Source: an uncultured Anaerolineae bacterium
GTDB taxonomy: Bacteria > Chloroflexota > Anaerolineae > B4-G1 > DUEL01
DNA: 14,256 nt
Direction of reading: 5' to 3'
NCBI GenBank assembly: GCA_937942115.1
Contig: CALDFY010000163.1
Coordinates: forward strand, 1-14,256
Position numbers and translations under genes: made by a program. The notes under the pieces were generated by a model. That model saw nothing but the letters and a program-made list of their open reading frames with translations. It was not told the origin of the DNA and searched no databases. Positions 1-6,275 of this stretch are shown here, one piece after another (position 1 is the first letter of the stretch; each line of letters begins with the position of its first letter).

Positions 1-91
1 AGCCGAATATTCCGATTCGCGTGATGCCCAACTCCCGTCCCCTCATATCGCGGAATTGGGCCAGGATGCGGAGAACTTCGTCCTGTCTCAT
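1..91 (-). CDS. MNT-type nucleotidyltransferase, N-terminal 30 codons only (runs off the left edge)
   Basis: Reading the minus strand from an ATG at 91-89 gives 30 complete codons with no stop before the edge. The translation begins MRQDEVLRILAQ and ends with GITRIGIFG, which is the characteristic approach to the polymerase-beta-type nucleotidyltransferase motif GSxxRG of small MntA-like (minimal nucleotidyltransferase) proteins; the next codon starts with T, compatible with Ser. In this family the protein transfers AMP to a HEPN toxin partner (HepT) and neutralises it, so a HEPN gene would be expected just outside the window. The Asp residues of the active site are not yet reached, so the activity cannot be judged. 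A weak purine-rich stretch (GGAAG) lies about 10 bases before the start. It stands directly beyond the repeat that ends the ribosomal block. The family call is recognition from a short fragment and therefore moderate. Confidence 0.6.
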   Translation of the reverse strand, partial: MRQDEVLRILAQFRDMRGRELGITRIGIFG

Positions 92-161
92 CGGATAAAT
101 TCTTCCGATTCGCCCGGTTCAGCGGGCGACAGCGATTCTATCTTCTTTCTTTGGTCAGACC
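92..161. other. Short spacer between the MNT gene and repeat copy 1
   Basis: No gene is seen. The stretch must hold the promoter and ribosome binding site of the minus-strand nucleotidyltransferase gene, but I could not pick a convincing -10/-35 pair. Confidence 0.4.
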
Positions 162-553
162 GGGATGGTTCACCATTGGTGACACTTTTTGCCGGCGGAC
201 TTCCTGCCCTCCCCCTCCCCAACCCTCCTCACAAGTGGAGGTTTTTTCGCGCCTCTCTCGTTCTGGGCGAGCGGCGGGCTTCTTTGCCCCTCACCCCCCT
301 TGCCCCCCTCTCCTCATCGCTCCGCTCTGGGGAAAGGGGGGGGGAAGAAAGGGGATTTTTGGGCGGGCGGCGTAGCCGCCCGCCCAAAAATCCCCCTCCT
401 TTCTTCCCTCCCCTCTCCCGAACGAAGTTCGGGAGAGGGGAGGGGCCGGGGGAGGGGTGAGGCCTATCGCCTGGCAGGCGATAAAACAGACATCGGGAAT
501 TTTTAATGCCTTCCAAAAGTGTCACCGATTTTGTTCAGAAAATGAACTGTCCC
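162..553. repeat. MITE-like palindromic repeat, copy 1 (392 bp)
   Basis: The left end reads GGGATGGTTC, then ATTGGTGACACTTTT after a 3-base gap. The right end, read on the minus strand, gives GGGACAGTTC, a 5-base-loop hairpin, then GGTGACACTTTTGG. These form imperfect terminal inverted repeats. The interior is two large hairpins: arms 351-371 and 375-395 (21 bp, 3-base loop, extendable through a bulge), and arms 406-423 and 427-444 (18 bp, 3-base loop). Long open frames across it are low-complexity and lack domain features, so I call it non-coding. Copy 2 at 5004-5330 shares both ends in the same orientation (right ends both contain ATAAAACAGAC and TTTTTAATGCCTTCCAAAAG). No target-site duplication is obvious. 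It may act as a non-autonomous mobile element, or as a transcript-ending structure behind secY; both are inference. Confidence 0.8.
351..395. repeat. Perfect 21-bp hairpin inside repeat copy 1
   Basis: Arms 351-371 and 375-395 are perfectly complementary around the loop GTA, with a GC-rich core GGGCGGGCGGC. The stem continues outward (about 344-350 with 398-405) across a two-base bulge. It is symmetrical, so it could block or end transcription from either side; there is no clean T-run directly after it. Confidence 0.85.
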
Positions 554-699
554 AAGTCACCCTATCCTGATGCATTCTTCCCCTCAGACCTGGAGAAAAG
601 AACCCGGGCCGTACTCAGAATTTCCTGACGAAGCCAGTTCGCGGACTTTCCAACGTCGGCAGAACTCCGCAAGTTCGCGATGCGGAATCGGCACACTAC
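554..699. other. secY 3' flank, no gene
   Basis: This 146-bp stretch follows the secY stop on the minus strand. A small inverted repeat (TCCGCA at 666-671 and TGCGGA at 681-686) sits 14 bp after the stop but has no T-run, so it is a poor terminator. The adk gene that commonly follows secY is absent. Confidence 0.5.
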
Positions 700-2016
700 T
701 CATCGGATGAATCCCTCATAGTGCCGCATCAGCAACTGGGCCTCCAGTTGCCGCATGGTATCCACCACGACGCCGACAACGATGAGCAGTCCCGCCGAGG
801 TGATGAGCAATACCCGGGTGTTCATCACCAACTGGACGATGAAGGGCAGGACGGCCACACCGCCCAGGAACAGGGCGCCGAACAGGGTAATGCGCTTGTA
901 GATGCCGTTAATGTAGTCCGCCGTCGCCTTGCCGGGACGGATGCCCGGGATAAACCCGCCGTACTTCTGCAGGTTCTCCGGGAGGTTCTGCTGCTCCACC
1001 AGGACGAAGGTGTAGAAGTACGTGAAACCGACGACGGCAGCAAAATAGAGCACCGCGTAGAAGAGCGTGGTGTACCACTCCACCGTGTGCCCGCTGAAGA
1101 AGTTCATAATGTCCGCCGCCACCCGCGCCACGTTAATGTTGGACGAGTTGGCGAAGAACTGAGCGACCACCGCCGGAAGGGTCAGCAGGGACTGGGCGAA
1201 GATGAGCGGGATCATCCCGGCCATATTGACCCGCAACGGGATGTAGGTGCTGCCGCCGCCGTACATCCGCCGCCCCCGCACCCGTTTGCCGTACTGCACC
1301 GGAATGCGCCGCTCCCCCTCCTGGACGTAGACGATCACGAAGACCACCAGCGCGGTGATGATCAGGAAGAAGAGAATGCCCAGGAAACCGTCCGTGGTGT
1401 AAATCCGCGCCACGTTGGCCGGGGTCCGCGCCACGATGCCGCCGAAGATGATGAGCGAAAGGCCGTTGCCGATGCCCTGTTCGGAGATCAACTCGCCCAG
1501 CCAGATGGCGAACATCGTGCCCGCCGTCATCGCGATCAGGACCGATATGGTGGGCAGGACGAACTCGGCCCGGTGGAAGCCGAAGTTGGGCAGGACCGGG
1601 CGCGCGGCCGCGCTGTTGAATAACTGGGCCTGTCCCCAGGCCTGCAACATCCCCAGCGGAATGGTCAGATAGTACGTCCACTGGTTCAGTTTCCGCCGTC
1701 CGGCTTCCCCCTCCTCCGCCAGCCGCTTCAGCGCCGGGATGACCGGGACCAATAACTGGATGATGATGGACGCGTTGATGTACGGGTAGACTCCGTTCGC
1801 CAGGACCGAGTACTCCGCCACTGCACCGCCGGAGAGCAGGTCCAGAATGTTGACCAGTTGGGCCGCCCCACCGGTCAGGCTGCGCAGGGCCTCCCGGTCA
1901 ATGCCCGGCACCGGCACATGAGAGGCCGCGCGGAAGATGACCAGAATCAACAGCGTGTAGAACAGCCGCCGTCTCAGGTCAGGAAGCCTCAGGGCATCAC
2001 GTACGGCCTGGATCAT
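700..2016 (-). CDS. secY: SecY, channel subunit of the Sec translocon
   Basis: SecY forms the protein-conducting pore of the cytoplasmic membrane, working with SecE, SecG, SecA and ribosomes. The 438-residue product has the usual family length and about ten hydrophobic segments. Family landmarks visible are the N-terminal HVPVPGIDREAL stretch, GGAVAEYSVLANGVYPYINA around the plug/second helix, SEQGIGNGLSLIIFGG near residue 180, and a C-terminal MRHYEGFI tail. Cytoplasmic loops contain RRIPVQYGKRVRGRRMYGG, as expected for the ribosome/SecA contact. The ATG start has GCGAGGT six bases upstream. It is the last gene of the spc-type block, 46 bp after rplO; adk and map, frequent followers, are missing and repeat copy 1 follows instead. 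Confidence 0.98.
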   Translation of the reverse strand: MIQAVRDALRLPDLRRRLFYTLLILVIFRAASHVPVPGIDREALRSLTGGAAQLVNILDLLSGGAVAEYSVLANGVYPYINASIIIQLLVPVIPALKRLAEEGEAGRRKLNQWTYYLTIPLGMLQAWGQAQLFNSAAARPVLPNFGFHRAEFVLPTISVLIAMTAGTMFAIWLGELISEQGIGNGLSLIIFGGIVARTPANVARIYTTDGFLGILFFLIITALVVFVIVYVQEGERRIPVQYGKRVRGRRMYGGGSTYIPLRVNMAGMIPLIFAQSLLTLPAVVAQFFANSSNINVARVAADIMNFFSGHTVEWYTTLFYAVLYFAAVVGFTYFYTFVLVEQQNLPENLQKYGGFIPGIRPGKATADYINGIYKRITLFGALFLGGVAVLPFIVQLVMNTRVLLITSAGLLIVVGVVVDTMRQLEAQLLMRHYEGFIR

Positions 2017-2021
2017 TGCTT

Positions 2022-2049
2022 ACCTCGCTTATCGCGTATCGCTGATCGC
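2022..2049 (-). repeat. Tandem 7-mer (GCGATNN) between rplO and secY
   Basis: Read on the minus strand the spacer contains GCGATCA, GCGATAC, GCGATAA, then GCGAGGT, the last unit being the secY ribosome binding site. The near-identical 7-base units suggest replication slippage that has carried the Shine-Dalgarno sequence along. Confidence 0.6.
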
Positions 2050-2062
2050 GGAAACAGATTGC

Positions 2063-2542
2063 CTACCGCGTCCGGTAGCCGCCCCGCTCCCAGGGCAACT
2101 CCTCCACGGTGCCGCCGGCGGCCTCAATCTTGGCCCGCGCGCTGGCGGAGAAACGATGGGCTTTCACCGTCAGCGGGATGTTCAACTCCCCGCGCCCCAG
2201 GATGACCACCCAATCATCGGCATCCCGGATCAGGCCCACATCCGCCAGTGCCTCCGGAGTGACCACGCTCCCCGGCGCGAACCGGGCCAGCCGGTCCACA
2301 TTGACCGGCGTGAAGCGGACCCGCCAGGGATCCCGGAAACCGACGCCCCGGGCGAAGGGCAGTTTGCGGACCAGCGGCAATTGTCCGCCCTCAAAGTACG
2401 GGGGGATGCTCCCCCCGCTGCGGGCCTTCTGCCCCTTCGTCCCGCGCCCGCCGGTCTTTCCCTGACCGGCCGCGATGCCGATGCCTTTCCGCTTGCGGCG
2501 CTTTTTAGACCCCTCTGCCGGTTGCAAATCGTGCAGTTTCAT
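2063..2542 (-). CDS. rplO: 50S ribosomal protein L15
   Basis: L15 is a late-assembling protein of the large subunit that binds 23S rRNA with a long basic N-terminal extension. The 159-residue product begins MKLHDLQPAEGSKKRRKRKG and has the typical glycine/lysine-rich stretch GQGKTGGRGTKGQKAR, then FEGGQLPLVRKLPFARG, and ends in the compact C-terminal domain (VDRLARFAPGSVVTPEAL, LTVKAHRFSASAR). Its ATG overlaps the rpmD stop by four bases (ATGA), so translation is likely coupled; a GAGG-type site lies upstream inside rpmD. Order rpmD-rplO-secY is the standard bacterial one. Confidence 0.98.
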   Translation of the reverse strand: MKLHDLQPAEGSKKRRKRKGIGIAAGQGKTGGRGTKGQKARSGGSIPPYFEGGQLPLVRKLPFARGVGFRDPWRVRFTPVNVDRLARFAPGSVVTPEALADVGLIRDADDWVVILGRGELNIPLTVKAHRFSASARAKIEAAGGTVEELPWERGGYRTR

Positions 2543-2733
2543 CCCTCAACCTCTTCCACCTTCAACATATGCTGGACCTTGGCCACCATCCCCCGGATGG
2601 CCGGCGTATCGGCCTTTTCCACCGTCTGGTGGAGACGGCGCAGGCCCAGCGCCCGAACCGTCGCCTTCTGGTCTCTGGAATACCCGATGGGGCTGCGAAC
2701 CAGGGTGATCCGGAGAAGTTTCCGCTTTTCCAT
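2539..2733 (-). CDS. rpmD: 50S ribosomal protein L30
   Basis: The 64-residue product matches the small L30 family: MEKRKLLRITLVRSPIGYSR, then DQKATVRALGLRRLHQTVE, the family signature, and IRGMVAKVQHMLKVEEVEG. L30 is a peripheral large-subunit protein found in most but not all bacteria. The ATG at 2733 is preceded by AGGGGA. The stop overlaps the rplO start by four bases. The 47-bp spacer to rpsE upstream contains a short degenerate tandem repeat rather than a gene. Confidence 0.97.
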   Translation of the reverse strand: MEKRKLLRITLVRSPIGYSRDQKATVRALGLRRLHQTVEKADTPAIRGMVAKVQHMLKVEEVEG

Positions 2734-2746
2734 TGCCTATCCCCTG

Positions 2747-2775
2747 CCTACCAGTTTACCAATTTACCAGATACC
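2747..2775 (-). repeat. Degenerate TGGTAAAN tandem between rpsE and rpmD
   Basis: On the minus strand the spacer reads as four copies of a 7-8 base unit (GGTATC, TGGTAAAT, TGGTAAAC, TGGTAGG). It is the second spacer of the operon built from a short tandem repeat. Confidence 0.5.
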
Positions 2776-2780
2776 GACAA

Positions 2781-3317
2781 CTACCGTCCCCGCATCCAGA
2801 ACGGCATCACCCGGGTCTCCGGCAGGCCCCGCTCCCGCGCCAGTTCTTCGTAAGAGCGCAGTTGCTTCAGGGCCTCCATGGTTGCCTTCACCACGTTGAG
2901 CATGCTGGAACTGCCCATAGACTTGGTCAGCACGTCGTGGACTCCTGCCGCCTCCAGCACCGCGCGCACGCCGCCGCCCGCAATGACGCCGGTACCCGGT
3001 GAGGCAGGCTTGATCAGCACCCGGGCGCCGCCGCACTCGCCTACGGCATCGTGGGGGATGGTCCGCCCGACCAGAGGGACGGTGATCATAGAAGCCCGCG
3101 CCCGCTCTGTGGCCTTGCGGATGGCGTCCGGGACGGCGCGCGCTTTGCCCACGCCGATGCCAACGCGGCCGTTGTGGTCGCCGACCACGGCGGTCACCCG
3201 AAAGGCGAACCGGCGCCCGCCTTTGATGACTTTAGCGACCCGCTTGATCTCCACGACCCGCTCGTCCATTTCCACTGGAGCGGTGGGCTCCAGTTCAAAT
3301 TCCTGATCCAGGTCCAT
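2781..3317 (-). CDS. rpsE: 30S ribosomal protein S5
   Basis: S5 sits at the back of the 30S subunit and takes part in decoding fidelity and in the mRNA entry helicase with S3 and S4. The 178-residue product has the N-terminal double-stranded-RNA-binding fold (VVEIKRVAKVIKGGRRFAF, VVGDHNGRVGIGVGKA, the family signature) and the C-terminal domain (GECGGARVLIKPASPGTG, KSMGSSSMLNVVKATMEAL). An acidic N-terminal extension of about 20 residues precedes the first domain. GGGAGG lies seven bases upstream of the ATG. It follows rplR by 52 bp. Confidence 0.98.
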   Translation of the reverse strand: MDLDQEFELEPTAPVEMDERVVEIKRVAKVIKGGRRFAFRVTAVVGDHNGRVGIGVGKARAVPDAIRKATERARASMITVPLVGRTIPHDAVGECGGARVLIKPASPGTGVIAGGGVRAVLEAAGVHDVLTKSMGSSSMLNVVKATMEALKQLRSYEELARERGLPETRVMPFWMRGR

Positions 3318-3369
3318 TCGCTTGCCTCCCTATGAAACGCCACTTCGTTTCGTGGCTGACTACAAGCGT

Positions 3370-3735
3370 TTAGAAGTCCAATCCACCCTCGCGGGCGGCG
3401 TCGGCCAGGGCTTTCACCCGACCGTGGTACTTGTAGCCCGCCCGGTCAAAGGCCACTCGGGTCACCCCCCGGGCCAGGGCGCGGGCCGCCAGGACTTTTC
3501 CCACCACCCGGGCCTGCTCCGTCTTCTTCAGCCCGGCAATCTGCTCACGGACTTCCGGGTCCAGGGTGGAAGCGGAGACCAGCGTATGTCCCACCGTATC
3601 ATCAATCACCTGGGCGTAAATATGGCGCAAACTGCGGAAGACGTTCAGGCGCGGCCGCTCCGGCGTGCCGAACACCTTCTTGCGCACGTGCTTTTTTCGG
3701 CGCAGTCGTCCCAACCGGCGATCTCTCTCGGCCAT
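3370..3735 (-). CDS. rplR: 50S ribosomal protein L18
   Basis: L18 binds 5S rRNA together with L5 and places it in the central protuberance. The 121-residue product has the normal length; landmarks are the basic N-terminus (RRLGRLRRKKHVRKKVFG), PERPRLNVFRSLRHIYAQVI with the conserved RLxVFRSxxHIYAQ signature, and VAFDRAGYKYHGRVKALADAAREGGLDF at the end (quoted in two overlapping parts in the family: FDRAGYKYHGRVKALAD and AREGGLDF). AAGGAG precedes the ATG. Its 5S partner L5 (rplE) is not in this locus. Confidence 0.98.
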   Translation of the reverse strand: MAERDRRLGRLRRKKHVRKKVFGTPERPRLNVFRSLRHIYAQVIDDTVGHTLVSASTLDPEVREQIAGLKKTEQARVVGKVLAARALARGVTRVAFDRAGYKYHGRVKALADAAREGGLDF

Positions 3736-3753
3736 ACCTTGCTCCTTGCCTCC

Positions 3754-4323
3754 TTACTTCTTCCCTTTCCCCTTGCCCTTGCCTTTACCCGCCTTCCCAG
3801 CCTTCTGGCGAATCTGCTCGCCCAGGTAGCGGAGCCCTTTCCCCAGGTACGGGTCCGCCGGACGCCAGGCGCGGATTTCGGCGGCGACCCGTCCCACCGT
3901 CTCCTTATCCGCGCCCCGGACGGTGATGATGCCCGCTTTCGGGTCCACGTCAAAGGTGATGCCCTCTGGCGGACGGACACGGACCGGGTGGGAGAACCCC
4001 AGGTGCATCACCAGCGTCCCGTCGGGCTGGCGCTCGGCGCGGTACCCCACGCCGCGAATCTCCAGTTGCTTCTGGAACCCCTGGGAGACCCCTTCCACCA
4101 TATTCGCCAGCAGGGCCCGGGTCAGCCCATGCAGCGCCCGGTGATGCCGGGCGTCGGTGGGCCGGTAAACCCGCAGGGTATTATCTTCCTTCACGATTTG
4201 CATCGCCGGGTCAAAGGTGCGTGTCAACGTCCCCTTCGGGCCGCTGATGGTGACCTGGCTGCCCTGAATGTCCACCTTCACCCCGGGGGGCAAAGGGATC
4301 GGCATCCGACCAATTCGCGACAT
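3754..4323 (-). CDS. rplF: 50S ribosomal protein L6
   Basis: L6 binds helix 97 of 23S rRNA near the elongation-factor site. The 189-residue product shows the two duplicated L6 folds: MSRIGRMPIPLPPGVKV at the start and the C-terminal signature around ADPYLGKGLRYLGEQIRQKAG. The protein then ends in a 16-residue low-complexity tail of K and G (KAGKAGKGKGKGKGKK), somewhat longer than the usual KxGK ending. GGAGG overlapping the rpsH stop region serves as ribosome binding site, and the gap to rpsH is 10 bp. Confidence 0.98.
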   Translation of the reverse strand: MSRIGRMPIPLPPGVKVDIQGSQVTISGPKGTLTRTFDPAMQIVKEDNTLRVYRPTDARHHRALHGLTRALLANMVEGVSQGFQKQLEIRGVGYRAERQPDGTLVMHLGFSHPVRVRPPEGITFDVDPKAGIITVRGADKETVGRVAAEIRAWRPADPYLGKGLRYLGEQIRQKAGKAGKGKGKGKGKK

Positions 4324-4333
4324 CCCGTCCTCC

Positions 4334-4747
4334 CTACCACACGTAGCAGATGACTTCGCCGCCCACCCGCAGCCGCCGGGCCTGCTCGCCGGTGAGGATT
4401 CCCTTCGGGGTGGAGAGGATGGCGATGCCCATGCCGCTCTTCACCCAGGGAATTTCGGACGCGCGGGTGTAAATCCGGCGGCCCGGCTTGCTGACCCGTT
4501 GCAGTCCCTGGATGACGGACCGCCGCTTCCGCCGCTCCCCAATGTACTTCAGGCGAATCACCAGGCGATAGCGGGGCTGTTCCGGCGACTCTACCACCCG
4601 GTAGTCCTCAATATATCCCTCTTCCTTCAGGATGCGGGCAATGGCGACTTTCATTTTGGAAGAGGGCATCTCCACGGTGGGATGTCCCACCGCAATCGCG
4701 TTGCGCATCCGGGTCAACATATCGGCAATCGGATCTGTCACCGTCAT
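4334..4747 (-). CDS. rpsH: 30S ribosomal protein S8
   Basis: S8 binds the central domain of 16S rRNA early in 30S assembly and, in E. coli, represses the spc operon. The 137-residue product begins MTVTDPIADMLTRMRNA and contains PSSKMKVAIARILKEEGYI and the C-terminal signature GMGIAILSTPKGILTGEQAR, ending GGEVICYVW; all are typical. A GAGGGTGA site overlaps the end of rpsN, 13 bp before the ATG. Whether autogenous control by S8 works here cannot be seen, since the usual target lies near rplE-rpsN, a junction that is missing. Confidence 0.98.
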   Translation of the reverse strand: MTVTDPIADMLTRMRNAIAVGHPTVEMPSSKMKVAIARILKEEGYIEDYRVVESPEQPRYRLVIRLKYIGERRKRRSVIQGLQRVSKPGRRIYTRASEIPWVKSGMGIAILSTPKGILTGEQARRLRVGGEVICYVW

Positions 4748-4760
4748 CGGTCCGTCACCC

Positions 4761-4943
4761 TCACCAACTGGACTTGGTCAGTCCGGGAATGAGCCCCTCC
4801 AGGGCCAACTCCCGCAGGCAGATGCGGCAGAGGCCGAAGCGGCGGTAGTAGCCGCGCGGGCGGCCACAGCGCTGGCAGCGATTCCGCACCTGCACTTTAT
4901 ACTTCCTGCGCATTTCCCGATAAGGCATGCATTTTCTTGCCAT
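4761..4943 (-). CDS. rpsN: 30S ribosomal protein S14, zinc-binding (type Z)
   Basis: S14 sits in the head of the 30S subunit. The 60-residue form chosen here starts MARKCMPYREMRRKYKVQVR; an open frame continues upstream but only into the repeat, so the ATG at 4943 is the natural start, with GGAG about 12 bases ahead. The C-x2-C pairs at residues 23/26 and 39/42 mark the short zinc-binding type, followed by the invariant ending GLTKSSW. Its position before rpsH is standard, but the gene that nearly always precedes it, rplE (L5), is missing: 60 bp upstream the palindromic repeat copy 2 begins and then thrB. Confidence 0.98.
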   Translation of the reverse strand: MARKCMPYREMRRKYKVQVRNRCQRCGRPRGYYRRFGLCRICLRELALEGLIPGLTKSSW

Positions 4944-5003
4944 ACGTACTTTTGCTCCGCCAAAAATGGTATCGGAACGGAATCCCTGATGCTTATTGGA
5001 AGC
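4944..5003 (-). other. Leader between repeat copy 2 and rpsN
   Basis: Sixty bases with no gene and no recognisable remnant of the rplE 3' end. If the ribosomal block has its own promoter it must be here or in the repeat, but I could not read a good -10/-35 pair. Confidence 0.4.
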
Positions 5004-5330
5004 GGGATGGTTCCTAATTGGTGACACTTTTGCTGGCCGACGTTCTGCCCTCACCCCACCCCCTGCCCCCTCCCCTCTCCCGCTCGCCTTCGGCAGCAAA
5101 GGCCTCACCCCTCCCCCGACCCCTCCCCTCTCCTGACCGGAGGGTCAGGAGAGGGAAGGGGGTGCTGCCGAAAGCGGCGAGGGAGGGTGAGGACCCCTCC
5201 CGGCCGCAGGCCAAGGGGAGAAGGGGCCAGGGGGTGAGGGCAATGACCTGGCCGGCAATAAAACAGACGTGTGTAATTTTTAATGCCTTCCAAAAGTGGC
5301 ATCAATTTGGTTCAGAAAATGAACCATCCC
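5004..5330. repeat. MITE-like palindromic repeat, copy 2 (327 bp)
   Basis: The left end is GGGATGGTTC then ATTGGTGACACTTTTG; the right end on the minus strand reads GGGATGGTTC, a perfect hairpin GGTTCA-TTTTC-TGAACC, then CACTTTTGGAAGGC. The ends match copy 1 (162-553) in the same orientation, including ATAAAACAGAC and TTTTTAATGCCTTCCAAAAG near the right end, while the interior differs in length and sequence. One clear internal hairpin has arms 5126-5138 and 5143-5155 (13 bp). No transposase and no clear target duplication are present. Confidence 0.8.
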
Positions 5331-5335
5331 AGGAA

Positions 5336-5357
5336 TCTCTACCCGGAAACGTAGAGA
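5336..5357 (-). terminator. Weak terminator-like hairpin just after thrB
   Basis: Inverted arms TCTCTAC (5336-5342) and GTAGAGA (5351-5357) lie three bases beyond the thrB stop. On the minus strand only TT follows the stem, so intrinsic termination would be weak and read-through toward rpsN is possible. Confidence 0.35.
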
Positions 5358-5360
5358 GGT

Positions 5361-6275
5361 TTACCTCCGAAGAACGCGAGCCCCCCGTTCGCTGACCCGC
5401 AGATGGAACACCCGAGCCGAAAGGCCTGCCCGCTCAAACTCCCGCCGTATCGCCTCCCCGATCTCTGGGGTCCACTCTTCGGAGAAGGCGATCAGGCTGG
5501 GTCCGGCCCCTGAAAGAGCGACAGCGGCGGCTCCAGATCGGCGAGCGGCTTCCATAGCCGGGAGAGCCCCGGGAATCAGGGGAAGACGGTAGGGCTGGTG
5601 AAGCCGGTCCGCCATCGCTTTCCCTAACATATCCAGGTCTCCGGTACGCAGGGCCTCCACCACCAGCACGGACCGGCTGATATTGAAAATGGCATCCTGA
5701 CGGTCTACCGTCCGGGGCAGGATAGAGCGGGCATACTCGGTCGGGAATTCCCATTCGGGCAGGACGACGGTGGCCCGAATGGGAGCCCGACGGGCCCGGG
5801 CCGGAAGTTTGATGGAAATGACCCGACCGTCGTGCAGGATGGAGACCACTAACCCTCCCAACATAGCGGGGGCGACGTTATCGGGATGGCCCTCCATCTC
5901 AATGGCTATTTTCAGGATTTCCTGCGGGGACAGGGGCTCTCCCAGGAGGGCGTTGGCACCTAAAAGACCGCTCAGCAGGGCGGCAGAACTGGAGCCCAGC
6001 CCGGAGCCCAGAGGAATCCGGTTCACGCAGTGGACTCGTAACCCTTCGCAGGGGACACCCATAAGGTTGTAGAGGGACAGAGCAGCCGTGACGATCGGAT
6101 TGGTGGCATCCTGGGGAAGGATTCCCTCCCCCTCTCCGGAGACCGTCACCCGAATCTGCCCGTCGGTGGTGGGAGTCCAGAGGGTCTCGTTCCACAGGTC
6201 CAATGCCAGACCGAGGACGTCAAAACCGGGGCCCAGGTTCGCAGTGGTGGCCGGAACGCGGACGCGTACCCTCAT
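5361..6275 (-). CDS. thrB: Homoserine kinase (GHMP family)
   Basis: ThrB phosphorylates homoserine with ATP to O-phosphohomoserine, the substrate of ThrC. The 304-residue product has the three GHMP kinase motifs: VPATTANLGPGFDVLGLAL at residues 7-25, the glycine-rich phosphate loop IPLGSGLGSSSAAL at 87-100, and VALSGAGPSLIAF at 252-264. The stretch EGHPDNVAPAMLGG (128-141) is also typical of homoserine kinase. Length is normal. The ATG overlaps the thrC stop by four bases (ATGA), so both are co-translated. It is cytoplasmic and soluble. Confidence 0.97.
   Translation of the reverse strand: MRVRVRVPATTANLGPGFDVLGLALDLWNETLWTPTTDGQIRVTVSGEGEGILPQDATNPIVTAALSLYNLMGVPCEGLRVHCVNRIPLGSGLGSSSAALLSGLLGANALLGEPLSPQEILKIAIEMEGHPDNVAPAMLGGLVVSILHDGRVISIKLPARARRAPIRATVVLPEWEFPTEYARSILPRTVDRQDAIFNISRSVLVVEALRTGDLDMLGKAMADRLHQPYRLPLIPGALPAMEAARRSGAAAVALSGAGPSLIAFSEEWTPEIGEAIRREFERAGLSARVFHLRVSERGARVLRR

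Noticed and set aside
56..506. Several Pro/Gly/Arg-rich open frames in repeat copy 1
   Set aside because: They are read through the hairpins, differ by frame only, and have no family features; stop-free stretches are a by-product of GC content.
721..1623. A 300-residue plus-strand frame opposite secY
   Set aside because: Antisense shadow, rich in His, Asp, Arg and Glu without a fold pattern; secY itself is certain.
3322..4353. A 343-residue plus-strand frame opposite rplR and rplF
   Set aside because: Antisense shadow over two certain ribosomal protein genes.
162..5330. A composite transposon carrying ribosomal genes
   Set aside because: No transposase in the window, no target duplications, and the flanking copies are diverged; recombination or separate insertion is simpler.
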